A model generated the notes under the pieces. It was not told where the DNA came from, searched no databases, and saw nothing but the letters and a program-made list of their open reading frames with translations. Positions 20,501 through 31,435 of a DNA stretch of 64,000 bases are shown here, in pieces. This DNA is from Eonycteris spelaea (lineage: Eukaryota > Chordata > Mammalia > Chiroptera > Pteropodidae), in contig PUFA01000068.1 of the NCBI GenBank assembly GCA_003508835.1, positions 8,317,501 to 8,381,500 of the forward strand, read 5' to 3'. Both the position numbers and the translations under genes were made by a program. Each line of letters starts with the position of its first letter. The first letter of the stretch is position 1.

Positions 20501-20952
20501 TGAGTTCGACTTAAACTCAGTGAGCTAATTTATATGAAAGTGTTTTCTATAGGATGGTTGTTGTGCTGGTGGTGATAACACGAATTAACAAATTGTAAAA
20601 TGTGGCTTTCCAAGGTACGTTAGCTATTAGCTCTAAACTTTCATTTACTGCATGAGGATGAAATCAACGGTAATTGAATTTTGACCTTTCCCATTGATGC
20701 AGATTAAACTTCACTATCATCCAGTGGGGAAACACTTGGCCTCCGTCTCAGTCATAGTGTTTTATTTCTGTCGAAATACTGTATCTATTAAAATATCTAT
20801 TTCTGTGGCACTTAAGGTCGTCAGCATAGTCTTTTTACTTCACCTCCTGGCTCGCTTTGCTAAGGTTGTAGGGGGAAATGTCTGAGTGCTTGTGAAGAGT
20901 AATGTTCTGTTTTAAGTATCAAGACCTGAATGTAGCTATGTACCAGGCAACC
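20501..20952. other. Unique stretch, no recognised feature
   Basis: No family signature. A 63-codon frame at 20694-20885 is hydrophobic by composition but has no other support. Confidence 0.4.
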
Positions 20953-21045
20953 CATATCTTTTACTGAGCATCTGCTGCTGCCAGAACACTAAAGGGAAGG
21001 AATGAAATTAAAACGGGGTCCCTTTTCTTAAGGAGCTTATGATCC
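20953..21045 (-). repeat. L2: L2 3' fragment, antisense
   Basis: 'cttttactgagcatctgctg' then 'aaacggggtccc' and 'aaggagcttatgatcc' (about 21030-21045) follow the reversed L2 3' UTR. A T-run (21046-21058) follows. Confidence 0.52.
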
Positions 21046-21099
21046 TTTTTTTTTTTTTACTAATGTATTATTTTTTTCTTAATTTCTTCCATGGTTAAT

Positions 21100-21215
21100 A
21101 GATGTTTCCCAATATCTACTATATATCTAGCATTGGATCGTAGGGGCAAATATTAATAAGATCTGACTTCCCAAAAGGAGATGTCTCCTCAGCTAAGGAG
21201 ATAGCCAAGAACATG
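21100..21215 (-). repeat. L2: L2 3' fragment, antisense
   Basis: 'aatagatgtttcccaatatc', 'tctagcattggatcgtaggg' and 'aataagatctgacttccc' keep the reversed L2 order. Second short L2 piece in 150 bp. Confidence 0.48.
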
Positions 21216-21319
21216 AAAAAGTTCCAGGGATTTTGAGAAAGAGAGTGAGAAGCTGAGGGAGCTGAGTATGGAATGGCAAGCCTCTGGGCTCTCATTCAGA
21301 ATGCTGGGATCCTGATGTG

Positions 21320-21760
21320 AGAAGGTTGCTTATAAATCCCATGCCGAGTGTATGGTTGCTATTGGAAAATCAGACCTGAATCTGCTGCGAATCTAGCAGC
21401 AAGCAGGACAGAAAGAAGAAATGGGATACATACAAGGAAGTGACAGTTTGTCATATAATACAATAAGTGACAAATGAGCCAAAATCTATGGGACTTCGGG
21501 TGAGTGGGGGTTACTGTGAACTGGGCCCTCCAGAGTAGCTTGGCAGGAAAAGAAGCTTTTGAGGAGGGCCGTGAGGACTGGAAAGACACTGATAGGCCAG
21601 GGTGCAGAGAGAGAAGGCATTCAGGCAAAGGCAGAATGTAGGAAAGGTCGTTGGGTTCACCTTGGGTGGTCCGGATGGTCTGAGTTATGTATGACAGGAG
21701 AGGTGGGAACCCAAGTGGAAAGGAGATTGGTGGTCTTAGCTATAAATGGTTTTCATATCT
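21320..21760 (-). repeat. Possible L2 body fragment, antisense
   Basis: Purine-rich DNA with 'gcagagagagaaggcattca' and 'caggcaaaggcagaatgtag' at 21603-21642 resembles the reversed L2 ORF2/3' UTR junction, but no block is diagnostic. Confidence 0.3.
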
Positions 21761-22261
21761 GTCTAGGAGCTTGTACCACATTCTTCAGGGTATGGGGAGC
21801 CCAAGATGTATTTTGTACCAGATTCTACTTCAGAGAGGTGGGACTTTAAAAAAACTGGTTGATTCCACTATATTAGGAAGTCTCTTCCCCCCGACAATGT
21901 GTTCTTGGGATGAGGCGCACGTTTCCTCTCTGAGGGTGGTGGTTAATAATAGGCACACGACCCAAAGCTGGAACAGGAGAAGCACGCAGAGATGCAAGCA
22001 GGCACATGCTTAATGAGTTCACAAAGTGATTTGGTTTCTTAATTTTCACACCCAACCCCCCACCTCCATACCCGCCCCCCACACCCACCCTGGTACAAAA
22101 ATTCCCTGATGGAGCTGGTGTCTCATGCTCCTTTGAGGATGGTGGGAGCTGCTGGGAATGTTATGGTCTTATGGAGCCCATTGGGTATGTTCTCACAGAG
22201 ACATGAGAGTGACTTACTGAACTGTCCATAACTTCAACCCAGTGAATTATAAGGTAAAGAC
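21761..22261. other. Unique stretch with a C-rich tract
   Basis: 22047-22092 is C-rich on the plus strand (several CCCCCC and CACCC groups), a low-complexity tract. The remainder is unassigned. Confidence 0.45.
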
Positions 22262-22462
22262 AATAATCTCTGTTCATTGAGTGCCTACCAAGTACTAGGC
22301 AGCATGATTTCAATTAATACAATGTCTTGAAAGGCAGACATCCGACAGAGGCTACTGGTATTCAGAGATTGTGTGTTACTTGTCCATGCTCTCACAGCTA
22401 GTAAATGGTAGAGACAGAATTACACCAACCAGGCATTCTACTCAGAACATAGCATCAGCAAA
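22262..22462 (-). repeat. MIR: MIR SINE, antisense
   Basis: 'ttgagtgcctaccaagtact' (22278-22297) left end, then the reversed head 'ctctcacagctagtaaatgg' at 22390-22409 and 'agacagaattacaccaacca'. Left half of an inverted MIR pair. Confidence 0.68.
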
Positions 22463-22494
22463 CAAAGGACAAAGCAGAGGGAGATTTTCATGGT

Positions 22495-22662
22495 CTTTCA
22501 ATTCAGCTGTGAGTTCCAATCCCATCTTGGCCACTTTGCTTCTATGATTTTCCTTGTCTGTGAAACGGGCATGGTCACTCCTTCATAAGTGTCCCTGACA
22601 AGGTTAAATCAGCCCTTGTCTGGACAACACCAGGCATCCATAGATGTTAGCTGCTCTTGGGG
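22495..22662 (+). repeat. MIR: MIR SINE, sense
   Basis: 'gagttccaatcccatcttgg' head, core 'ccttgtctgtgaaacgggca' at 22552-22571, 3' end 'aacaccaggcatccatagat'. Right half of the pair with 22262-22462. Confidence 0.68.
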
Positions 22663-23149
22663 AGTTATTATACACTGGGGGGCTGGGCCCCCTACTTCTC
22701 CTGCATAGGGCAGCACCCACTTCTCAGGAGCAGGCCAGAGCCAGCTTAAAGCCATCACCACCCACCTTTCTCTGTAACATACACCCTCTCTTCCTCCCTC
22801 ACATGCCAGCTTTTTATTGTCTCATTTATTCAGACATTAATCAATATAAGATGGGTACCAGAGCAAATCAGTGTTCTCCCCCTCAGAAAACCTGTCACTG
22901 GTTATGTGGCAGTTTGCATTTTCCAGGACCTTTCCTGAGAACAGCTGAAGGCACAGAGAAGCAGAGCCTGAGAGTGGCCTCTCTGACTTCCGTTTCACCT
23001 AACCCCTATGACCCAACAGCTGATTCATCCCTCCTATTATAGTTCTGTAAGCTCCCTTTCTCTTGCTGTTTCCCTTCTGCAAAACCCTGATGGAGGTGAC
23101 CTAGGGGAAAGTGGCAGTTTCACCTACTTAGAATAATCAAGAGTCCTTT
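22663..23149. other. Unique stretch, no recognised feature
   Basis: A 132-codon frame runs 22644-23042. It begins in MIR sequence and contains no domain I know, so I do not call it a gene. Confidence 0.42.
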
Positions 23150-23437
23150 GTTCCTGCATGGTGTTCTCCACAGGAATAGAACAAATAGGATGTAGATATC
23201 TATATCTATACACACATCTGTGTATCTATATCTATATACACATCCATAAATACATTATATATATGCATATATTTATATATATATATCTATATACACATCT
23301 TTAAATACATTATATATATGTGTGTGTGTGTGTATATATATATATATACACACACATACACACACACTACATATATACATATACACACATTCACACAGAG
23401 ATGGAGGGAGGGGGAGGAGGGATGGAGAAAAGGGGAA

Positions 23438-23500
<63 letters not shown>

Positions 23501-23893
23501 CTTTTAAGGAATTGGCTAATACAATTGTGGGTCTGACAAGTCTGAAATCTGTAGGCCAGGCCAACAGGCTAGAAATTAAGGTAAGAGTTGAAAGTTGCAG
23601 TCCTGAGTCCAAAATCTTCAGGGAAGGTTTGAAACTCAGGCAGAATTTCTATGTTGAATCTTGAGACAGAATTGTTTCTTCCTTGAGAAACCTGTCTTTG
23701 CCCTTAAGGCCTTCAGTTGATTAGATGAGACTCACACACATTATGGAAGGTAACCTGCTATACTTAAAGTCAACTTCTGATTGTAAATGTTAATCATATC
23801 TTAAAAAATACCTTCACAGAAACTTGTGTTTGACCAAACAATTAGGTACCATAGCCTAGTCATGTTGAGACATAAAATTAACTATTACCGTCC
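23150..23893 (-). mobile_element. LTR-like element, antisense, interrupted by a microsatellite
   Basis: On the minus strand it begins near 23889 ('gtaatagttaattttatgtc'), runs through blocks around 23700-23850 ('gatgagactcacacacatta', 'taatcatatcttaaaaaata') and ends near 23160 with 'tcctatttgttctattcctg'. This order matches an abundant mammalian repeat with LTR-like TG...CA ends and a polyadenylation region. I cannot fix the subfamily, and an old L1 3' end is the alternative. The TA/GT/GA tract sits where such copies carry a TA-rich segment. Confidence 0.5.
23190..23497 (+). repeat. Compound microsatellite TATC / TA / GT / CA / GA
   Basis: In order: degenerate ctatat and acacat units (23190-23320), GT run (about 23319-23333), TA run, CA-rich run (about 23347-23397), G/A-rich tract, then (AG)n at 23436-23497 with one interruption. 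The three forward frames with arginine/glutamate repeats and the serine/leucine frame on the other strand are artefacts of it. Confidence 0.95.
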
Positions 23894-24079
23894 CTGAGAA
23901 GGTGAGACACCTTTCTTAGGAAGCTTACGGGCCTGATGAAGGGCTCACTTTCCTGCTGAAGCCCCAGACCCAGGGAGTAATCACCAGATATATGACCAGA
24001 GAGTGGGTCAGTGTTCCTTAGCAAGAGTTCATTGCTGTAGTGGAAAGAGCTCTAGATGGATTGTTAGGAGTTCAGTTCA
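23894..24079. other. Unique stretch
   Basis: Short unassigned interval between the LTR-like element and an L2 fragment. Confidence 0.35.
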
Positions 24080-24240
24080 CTTACTCACTAATTCATTCAT
24101 CCAGCCATCCAGTTGTGAATCCAGCTACTCATCCAGTTTGTACTAGATCCTAATTATATATTGAGCCTTGGGTTAGGCCCTTTGGGACCATAGATAAGAG
24201 GGAAAAGGCCACTGCCTTAAAGAGATGGGCTCTATATACA
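24080..24240 (-). repeat. L2: L2 3' end, antisense
   Basis: 'cactaattcattcatccagc' (about 24086-24105) is the reversed tail, locally expanded with CATCCA units. 'ttatatattgagccttgggt' and 'aaggccactgccttaaagag' follow in order. Confidence 0.55.
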
Positions 24241-24975
24241 AATTATTTCATTATAGTAAGTTCTCAGTTTCAAATTGCTCAGACTTGCACAGACTGTGCT
24301 TTATGGAAATTCCTTCAGCCTGGATTGAGGGTCATTCGGAGAAAGCTACACTTCGAGGTGCCCATGATTGTAGCCCACTGAATCTTAATCCTCTGTGAGT
24401 CATGGGCCCATTTGAAAGTCCAGCACAAACTATGGAACTTTTTCCCTAAAACAGTGCTCGTCTCAAATATTGTCACTTTCAGGAAGTGCAGATACTAGAC
24501 TTTTTAGTCCCTCTAGTATACAAGGTCATTTTTATGAGGATTCTCAGAGAAATTTCATCTTTTTTCAATGTTAAGAATAAATACTTTTATCTCATAAACA
24601 CAGAAATGTGTGAACAATAATGTCTCATTTTCCCTATAGACTACTGAGGGGATAGGGCCAAATCTGAGGCGAGCCTGTTAAGAGAATTATCCTTTTTGCT
24701 GACTCAATTTAGTTACCTGCCTTTCTTGGTTTCTTTTTTTTTTCCCCTCATCTACTACCAGTTTATGCCAAATTGCTATTCGTTGTGGTTGTGTTGAGTT
24801 TATTTATTATTTTTTGTATCCCTTTTAACTGTTGAAATACTCTATTTGAGGCACTAAGACAGGTGGAAAGAAACAAACAACTAAGAATAATGATGGATCC
24901 TACCACCAAGGAGGGACCAAGGTGTTGTGAGAGCACAGAGGGGAGCCCACCTAACTCAGGCTCCAAAGGTGGAAG
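24241..24975. other. Unique stretch, no recognised feature
   Basis: About 735 bases. A T/C run lies near 24730-24750. No repeat or gene recognised. Confidence 0.42.
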
Positions 24976-25150
24976 CAGGTCCAGCCTCATAATTTGAGGG
25001 ACTCGGTGCAAATGAAAAATTAGAGCTCCTTTTTCACAAATGATTGACAGTTTAAAGATAGTGACAGAAACATTAAACCAAGCATAGGGCTTTTCTAAGC
25101 ATGGCCCTGTGCTGCTGCACAACTTTCAAGCCCATAAATCGAGCCTTAGT
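24976..25150. mobile_element. Probable DNA-transposon relic, family not named
   Basis: The block 'attaaaccaagcatagggct' near 25071-25090 and 'ctgtgctgctgcacaac' belong to a repeat I recognise from other mammals but cannot name. Possible inverted ends: 'caggtccagcctca' at left and 'atcgagccttag' at right. Confidence 0.4.
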
Positions 25151-25174
25151 TAGGGGCAGAAGACTGCCCAATCA

Positions 25175-25385
25175 GGTGACACTTGAAAAAGCCAGAGAGA
25201 AGGGTAGATCTTGCCAGCAGAGCACAGGAAGAGGGACTATCCCTAGGATGTAACAGCTGGTGCTGAGACAGAACTGTGGGAGTTAAGTCGTGAGAGGGGA
25301 TGTAGCAGGAGGGGATGTAGGGAAGGTAAAAATAGGCAAGGCCAGCAGGATTTTTAAATCATCAAGAGCCATGCCTGTTACCTAT
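25175..25385 (-). repeat. L2: Possible L2 body fragment, antisense
   Basis: 'caggtgacacttgaaaaagc' near 25174 and 'gccagcagagcacaggaaga' follow the reversed L2 pattern. Decayed, low confidence. Confidence 0.4.
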
Positions 25386-26229
25386 AATTTCTATCAATCC
25401 CAACCCCAGAAGGTCTACATGAAACAGATTTTCCATTATTTACAGGTTCTACATAGTCACATTTTAGCAAAGACCCATGACATCCTTAACTGCCCTTTGC
25501 CCTTCCCTCCCAAGCAGCCTGATATTCCCACAATGCACCAGGACAAGCTAAATGGTTGTTGTTAATGTGAAATCCATACACAAGTCTCTTAATACTTTAA
25601 GCTCTTGGCAGCCCCAAACTAACTGCTAAGATGGAGAAAATTCTGAGACACATTCTGCACTCAATGTCCCACCCAGTCTTTGTTTGACTTTGAGATATCA
25701 ACAGGCCCTGTGAATTTCTGTTGGCTCATTCGGCATCTCCCAAATTGTCCATTTTGTGCCATTGCCTGCTTATACAGTCACCAAAGGTGGCCCCACGATG
25801 AGTTGTTTGAGCTCAGACAGATTGCCTGCTCCTTCCTAGAGGTGTATGCCTCTTCCTTCCCAGCAAGAACCAAACAGTTAACAACCTTCCTCCTCCCTGT
25901 GGTTTCTTGCTGCTCTTTTACATCACCTTCCCCGATAAATCATTTGGGATACTCACTATCAACAGCATTGCTGTAAACCCTTTCTACAGATCCATAAATG
26001 AGATCACGCTCTGAGGAGAAGCATTAAGTAGTGATTTGGGAAGTGTTTGAGGCTGTTTATTTGCCTGAAAATGTAACAACCAGGCAGTAGGGAGGGACAT
26101 ATATTGAGTCTGAAAGTAGAACTTTTCATCTCATCTTAGTTGAAAGAACATCTTACACAGGTCATTCTAGCACCTGGAGTGCAGTGGGAGGGCTGGTGAT
26201 CCAAGTTGCGGGGATCAAAAGGGAACTCT
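25386..26229. other. Unique stretch, no recognised feature
   Basis: Frames of 91 and 98 codons (25290-25565 and 25680-25976) show no domain and no shared exon structure. Nothing else recognised. Confidence 0.42.
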
Positions 26230-26350
26230 GCTTAAAGTCCTTGACTGTTCTCATGGTAAACTAAGGCCAAGTGATTTGTATAAGGATTTATAGTTAGTAA
26301 GTGCCAAGCTGATTTCCACACCAGGTCTCCTTCTCCTCCTGAGATGTAAT
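26230..26350 (-). repeat. MIR: MIR SINE, antisense
   Basis: 'catggtaaactaaggccaag' (core remnant) then 'tatagttagtaagtgccaag' at 26289-26308 and 'ccacaccaggtctcc'. Faces the sense MIR immediately to its right. Confidence 0.62.
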
Positions 26351-26364
26351 CATTGCTAGGATAA

Positions 26365-26458
26365 ATTCTTTCAACCTCTTAGCTGTGTGTCTCTGAGCAA
26401 ATCTCTTAACCTCTGAGCCTCACTTTCCTTATCTGTGAATTGGGGGTGCCACCATCTT
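26365..26458 (+). repeat. MIR: MIR SINE fragment, sense
   Basis: 'ttagctgtgtgtctctgagc' then 'aacctctgagcctcactttc' at 26409-26428 and 'ttatctgtgaattgggggtg'. Cut off by a T12 run (about 26458-26470). Confidence 0.7.
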
Positions 26459-26514
26459 TTTTTTTTTTTCATGATTGACAAGAGAATGCTGAAGGAAGCA
26501 TTTATGCAGAGACA

Positions 26515-26700
26515 CCTAGCTCAGTCTTTAGCTGTATGACCTTGGGCAGGTCATATAACTCTCTGAACCTCAGTTCCCTTGTTTCTAAAATGAAGGCTGT
26601 AGGGAGGATTTAAATACCTGAATTTCACCAGTGCCTGGAGCATTGTAAGCACTATGTAAATGTTAGCCATTTTCATTATTATCATTATACTCATTATCAA
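26515..26700 (+). repeat. MIR: MIR SINE, sense, well preserved
   Basis: 'agctgtatgaccttgggcag' (26530-26549), 'ctctctgaacctcagttccc', 'aggatttaaatacctgaatt' and the 3' end 'gtaagcactatgtaaatgtt' then ATT repeats. Confidence 0.82.
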
Positions 26701-26759
26701 TATGCAGTAAGCAAGCCCTTAGCAATCATTTTTTCCCCTTTTGTGCAGTGTGCTTGGAA

Positions 26760-26965
26760 TAAGGCTCTAGACATAAACATGAGCTTAAAGTCCGGTTCTG
26801 CTGCTTACTGGCAGTGTGACACTGGAAACGCTTCTCTACTTTTCTGAGTCTTAGCTTTCTCATCCAAGAAGTGGGATAGCAATAGTCACCTTGAAGAGCT
26901 GCTCATGAGGACTGGAAATACCTTGTCACCACATTGGTTGTACTAAAAATTTATAGTGATTATTA
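26760..26965 (+). repeat. MIR: MIR SINE, sense
   Basis: 'ctgcttactggcagtgtgac' (26801-26820), 'cttttctgagtcttagcttt' and 'ctcatccaagaagtgggata'. Third sense MIR in a row within 600 bp. Confidence 0.72.
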
Positions 26966-28174
26966 TTTCTTTCTCGACTGTAATTTTAATTGATTTCAGG
27001 GTAAAATTCCTCCAGGCCAAGAGCCAGGCAGCCCTTCCCACATTCTGGTTTGCTGCTGCAGGAGCTGTTGCCCGCAATTTAGGTAGTTTGCATCATGCAG
27101 CTGTACCTCAGGATTCTATGCAATGGAGGCATGATGAAAAAGCAATTAAGACACACAGCCCACGGATCTTGGCGAAGCAGGTGACCAAAACACAAAGCTG
27201 GTAAACACTGAGTGCAAACTCTTGCGTTTAGTTGCAATCCTGGGATTTTATCAGAGGTAGGAGACTGCAGAGAAGAGCGGAAAGGAGCCAGTGGGCTGTG
27301 CCTCTCCCAGTGGGCTCTGAGCCCTGCCTGCTTCACCAAAGGTGAGCTACATCCTCCTGCCCTTCTGCGATGCTCCTTCGCAGTGGACGGTAGGTGGACA
27401 ACACCTAGAGGGAGTAAGCTAAAGTTCAGGCCTATTTATAATTAAGGGAGGCTCCTTTACCCAGTAAGAACATCTTTTCAGCCAATTGCAAGCCCCGTTG
27501 GGTTCTCATCTAGTGTGGGCTCAGGGACTAGGGACAAAGTGCAGGATGGGACAGGTCAGAAGACTGTTGGCCTCATGTAGGACAGTCTGCTATTTTACAG
27601 AACGATAGAGAATGTGCTGGTCGATACTGGGCAAGATATCTGTACGTACCTGTATTTTTATGATACATGAATATGGGGTCCTGCTTTTATTAGGTATCTA
27701 GTTTGATCGTATCGCTCTCCTTTCACTATCCGTTGGTTAAAGAAAAAAGTTTGTCAGTTGCAGCACAGAGATGCAAGATTTCATATCAGGCCATAGGCTG
27801 CTACCAGTCCCCTTAAGTATGTCTAAAATGGTCCATTCGATAGAAAAATTAAGTTGTAGATATTCGACTCTTTTTTTTTTTTTTTTTACTTACAAAGATG
27901 ATGATTTTCTATGGATCTACTTAATTTCAGATTTAAGTTGTTTGTTTATTACTACAGGAAAAAAGAAGGTGCTATTCATTTACACACTTCTTTTGTGTGT
28001 TCTTGGTTCAGTGCAGGTCTCTGGATTCTGAAGTGAACGACCCTTCTGAGATCTGTAACTGGGAACGACAGCCCATCTTCTCTTTTCTCATACTTCACAT
28101 TTTACCTGGAGGGGTAATGGAGATTCATGAGCCAGTGATATAGTGCATTTATCACAATATCAGTGTAATGTCCT
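26966..28174. other. Unique stretch with a T17 run
   Basis: About 1.2 kb without an assigned repeat. A T-run spans about 27871-27888 with no SINE body next to it. Short frames only. Confidence 0.45.
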
Positions 28175-28395
28175 GGTTTAAGAAAAAGAGTTTTGGAGTC
28201 AAACATTTCAACACTGCTACTTAATATGTCTAAGCCTCAGTTGCCTCACCTCTAAAATGGGGATGATATCAGTCCCAATCTACCTTATGAGATTTTAATT
28301 AAAATATATGAGACAATACCTGCAAAGCTCTCAGCACTGTTACTGGCACATGATCCGTACTGAATATGCCACCGACAATGACTCTATGAGTTGGA
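28175..28395 (+). repeat. MIR: MIR SINE, sense, near full length
   Basis: 'gagttttggagtcaaacatt' head, 'tgcctcacctctaaaatggg' core (28243-28262), 'agattttaattaaaatatat' and 'actggcacatgatccgtact' 3' end. Confidence 0.78.
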
Positions 28396-28721
28396 TGGGC
28401 TTAAAGACTTAGGTAATCGTATCCATGACAAAACGTTACCCAGACTCTGGTTTCTCACCTTCCCCGTACTATGGTAAAGGTCCTGTGGAGTTCTGGAGCC
28501 CCTTGTACTGGCTCACAAGAACTAATTGTTAATTTTTTAGAGATTTTTGTGAGCCAGATAATAAGTATGCTATTAAAAATTATTTAAACTTCCATTAAAA
28601 TAGTATTAAAGGAAAAGGGAAAAACTACTTGACACTCACTACCTCTTGATTATTTTACTGTGTTATATTTTGTTGCCGAGATCACTTACATCTATTTTAT
28701 CTGAATGGTGGAAATATGCTG
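28396..28721. other. Unique stretch, no recognised feature
   Basis: AT-rich DNA with no family signature. Confidence 0.4.
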
Positions 28722-28910
28722 TGATGGTGATGCTGCTCATTTCCTCCCAAATCCACTTTCAACTACTCCACTTTGAGAGCTTGAAATCAGCCATGGGAGG
28801 AGAATTTACAACATAGAAATCAGCAGATGCTACAAATCAGGGCTTTTTGTTTTGCTTTGTTTTCTTGGAGAGCCAGTTGTTAAATATTTATCAGCAAACC
28901 TTTGAGTAAA
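28722..28910. mobile_element. Short hAT-like DNA transposon, second copy
   Basis: Shares with 18981-19170 the right-hand block 'gagagccagttgttaaatat' (28868-28887) and 'ttatcagcaaacc', and the same overall length of about 189 bp. The left end 'gtgatggtgatgctgctca' is diverged, and no clean target duplication is visible. Confidence 0.52.
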
Positions 28911-29639
28911 ACTTATTAATAAGATTGGCTGTTGTATTGCTGGACAAATGCTGATGGTCAGAAAATTCTTTATCATATTGAAAATGTGTTTATTCTAACT
29001 TAAATTCTATTTGGATTTTTTTTTTTATTTTTATTTTTAAATAAAACTGGTAAAAAAAAAATACCCTGGTCAAAGAAGATGTCTTGGTGCTTTGTTGTAT
29101 CTTCACCCCAATCCCGCAGAATGGGTGAAACCTTGTAAGCCCTGGAGAAATTATTGTTGTGTTAAATCGACTATCTTTGTATTCAGATCAGGACTTTTTA
29201 AACTGTTGTTTCTCAGAAGGGGCTTTTTCTCCTCTAAGCATTAAATAGTTTCAGAAACACTTAAATTGTGATATTGAGGAAATCCAGCCTCAATGCTGAA
29301 ATGTACTTAAATTTCCCCACTTTAAGTGTATGCTGTTTGACTCTTTAAAAATTGTTGACAGAAGGGAAGCAGCTTTCATTTTGGGCCATTGTGAAAAGCT
29401 GGTCTCCTTCCAGAGATCCCTCTCTGTGAGTGACCAGCCATCCACAGAGGATAATTCCTTTAGTACCAGACAGAACCTGGGGGAAATGTCAGCTGCTCAG
29501 ATGCAAAACCCAGAGAGATGAAAGCAGCAAGTTGGGAAAATAACCAGAAGCCTGTGGGAAAGAAGGTTATTGTGAAACATCAAGGATTTTGAAACTGAGG
29601 CAGAAAGGCAGCTGAACAAGTTGACATTTGGTCAAATTG
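28911..29639. other. Unique AT-rich stretch
   Basis: T-rich run 29016-29040 is followed by an A-rich run at 29053-29062. No repeat or gene assigned. Confidence 0.42.
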
Positions 29640-29862
29640 GTCGGAATCAGACTTGCTGGAGTTCAGTTCTAGTACTGTTGCTCTGATGATCTATGTGACC
29701 TTGGCAGGTCACTAACCTTCTCGAGCTTACATTTTATCATCTCTGAAAATAGGCATTGTAATATTCATCCCATTGTTTGTTAAGTGGATTAAATAAAATA
29801 AAGATATGAAGGCCCAGAAACATAGTAGGTACCAGTAAGTATTAGCTGCTCCACTTCCCATA
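29640..29862 (+). repeat. MIR: MIR SINE, sense, near full length
   Basis: 'cttgctggagttcagttcta' head, 'tgtgaccttggcaggtcact' (29694-29713), 'tttatcatctctgaaaatag' and 'gtaggtaccagtaagtatta' 3' end. Confidence 0.78.
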
Positions 29863-30822
29863 TCAAGGGTCATGCCAACTTAGAGTTTAAGGAACTTAAA
29901 ATGACTCTAAAAAATTAGGTACCTGGTATGCATCAAAAACATTTTTTTTTCTCCCTAGGTTGTAGTTATGTAATACTTTGTCATTTACTTATTCAAAAAA
30001 TAAACTAAAACTGTTGAAGTCGACCTTATCATAGCTTATTGCAGAAGAGGTGGCCATCCTGATTCTACCACTTGGCAGAACAGACACAAGCTTGGGTACT
30101 TGTTGTTGCGTCTTCCTTAAAGCTGAAACCCTGTGTAGGTATTAACAAACATTCTATCCCACACCATGACCTTTATGCAGAATCTCCCAAAGTGGGGTTA
30201 TTGAGCTCAGTGTTTTATAAACTCCACTAGCCTGGGAGAAAATGATTTTAAAAGTCTTTTTTTTTTTTTTTTTTGTCATCTTCCATTAGATACCAATTTT
30301 CTAGGCAAAATTGAATGTAGGACACTATGGAATAAATGAATTAACAGGCGTGTGGTTAATAACTCTGATTGCCGAGTTCAGAAAGGAGGAAAAATCATGA
30401 TGTCATATTTTAGTCTTGATGTTTTGTTCTATGTCACTCCTCTAAGCAAACAACATGTCTGTGTATTTTAAAGAAGTGTTCATTATTTTCTTTCCAAAGT
30501 TCTCTAGAGTTGTTTCTTGAAGTGATTTGGTTGATGGTGAGCAGTGGGAAACCTAAGGAGCCCAGCCTTGGTGAGCAACCATTGACTGTAAGTCATGGGC
30601 ACTCCACTCTCTTTGTCCTCACTGGCTTCCCTGGAGGTGGTAGTAAAAACCATTATAAAGGTGAGGAAGTTCTCAGATACAAAAAATCAACTGCACACAT
30701 TGAGAAATATAAACTCACTGTAGTGTTTGTTCTGAGGGTGGTGTAAAACTTTACACAATTTCATTGAAATTAAAAAACCAACAACACTTCAAAGGAAGTC
30801 TACAGGTAGTAACACTCAAAAC
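29863..30822. other. Unique stretch with a T17 run
   Basis: A T-run at about 30258-30274 has no adjoining SINE body. A 78-codon frame at 30510-30746 has no domain. Nothing else recognised. Confidence 0.42.
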
Positions 30823-30885
30823 TGTCTGTCTGTCTGTCTATATGTCTACCTACCTACCTACCTACCTACCTATCTATCTAGTTAC
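30823..30885 (+). repeat. Tetranucleotide microsatellite CTGT / CTAC / CTAT
   Basis: Four CTGT units, then about six CTAC units, then CTAT units. A compound tetranucleotide tract that should be length-variable. Confidence 0.92.
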
Positions 30886-31291
30886 CTTCTTCACTGACCT
30901 CTCAGCATATACTTCTTCAGCAGGCCCAGTCTCAGTCTTTCATTCTCTTTTTCTGTCAATCTATAACCCTCTTTTCTCCCACTGTCTGTTTCCTCACCTG
31001 TCTCAGAATCCTGGAAGATTGGATAAGATTCATCCACGTCCCAGTATTAGAAGAAACAAGCAGTGGCTTTCAGACTTTGTTTAAAATATAACTCATAGGA
31101 ATAAGTACTTCTTAGATCCTGCTCAATATACCCACATATGTAATAACAAACTTGCTCTTGGGTGTTGTGAACTCTGGCATTTTTTATTCTTTACTGTTCC
31201 ATTCCATTCTTTTCTTTTAAAATGCTGTTTCAGTGAGGTAACTTAATTTCTTAACCCACGAATGGTATGTAACCTACAGCTTGAAAACACT
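30886..31291. other. Unique stretch, no recognised feature
   Basis: Pyrimidine-rich at 30900-30990. No repeat family assigned. Confidence 0.38.
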
Positions 31292-31435
31292 GACCTAGAA
31301 CAGTGTACCTCAGTGTGCACACAAATCACCTGGGGACCAGATAAGTGGCAGATTCTGAATCTCTAGATCTGTGGTGGGACCCACAATTCTGTATTTCTGA
31401 CCAGCTCCCAGGTGACACTAATGCTACTTTTCTAT
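31292..31435 (+). mobile_element. MER5A: MER5A-like hAT-Charlie element
   Basis: 'cagtgtacctcagtgtgcac' gives the left end, 'aaatcacctggggaccagat' (31322-31341) the diagnostic block, then 'ttctgaatctctagatctgt' and 'gctcccaggtgacactaatg'. The right terminus is degraded. Confidence 0.78.

Noticed and set aside
23318..23664. Arg/Glu-repeat frames that look like an RE-rich splicing factor
   Set aside because: All come from the GA microsatellite tract. The opposite strand gives an equivalent Ser/Leu repeat.
27871..27888. T17 run as the tail of an antisense SINE
   Set aside because: The sequence to the right shows no SINE or gene homology I can recognise. Treated as a homopolymer.
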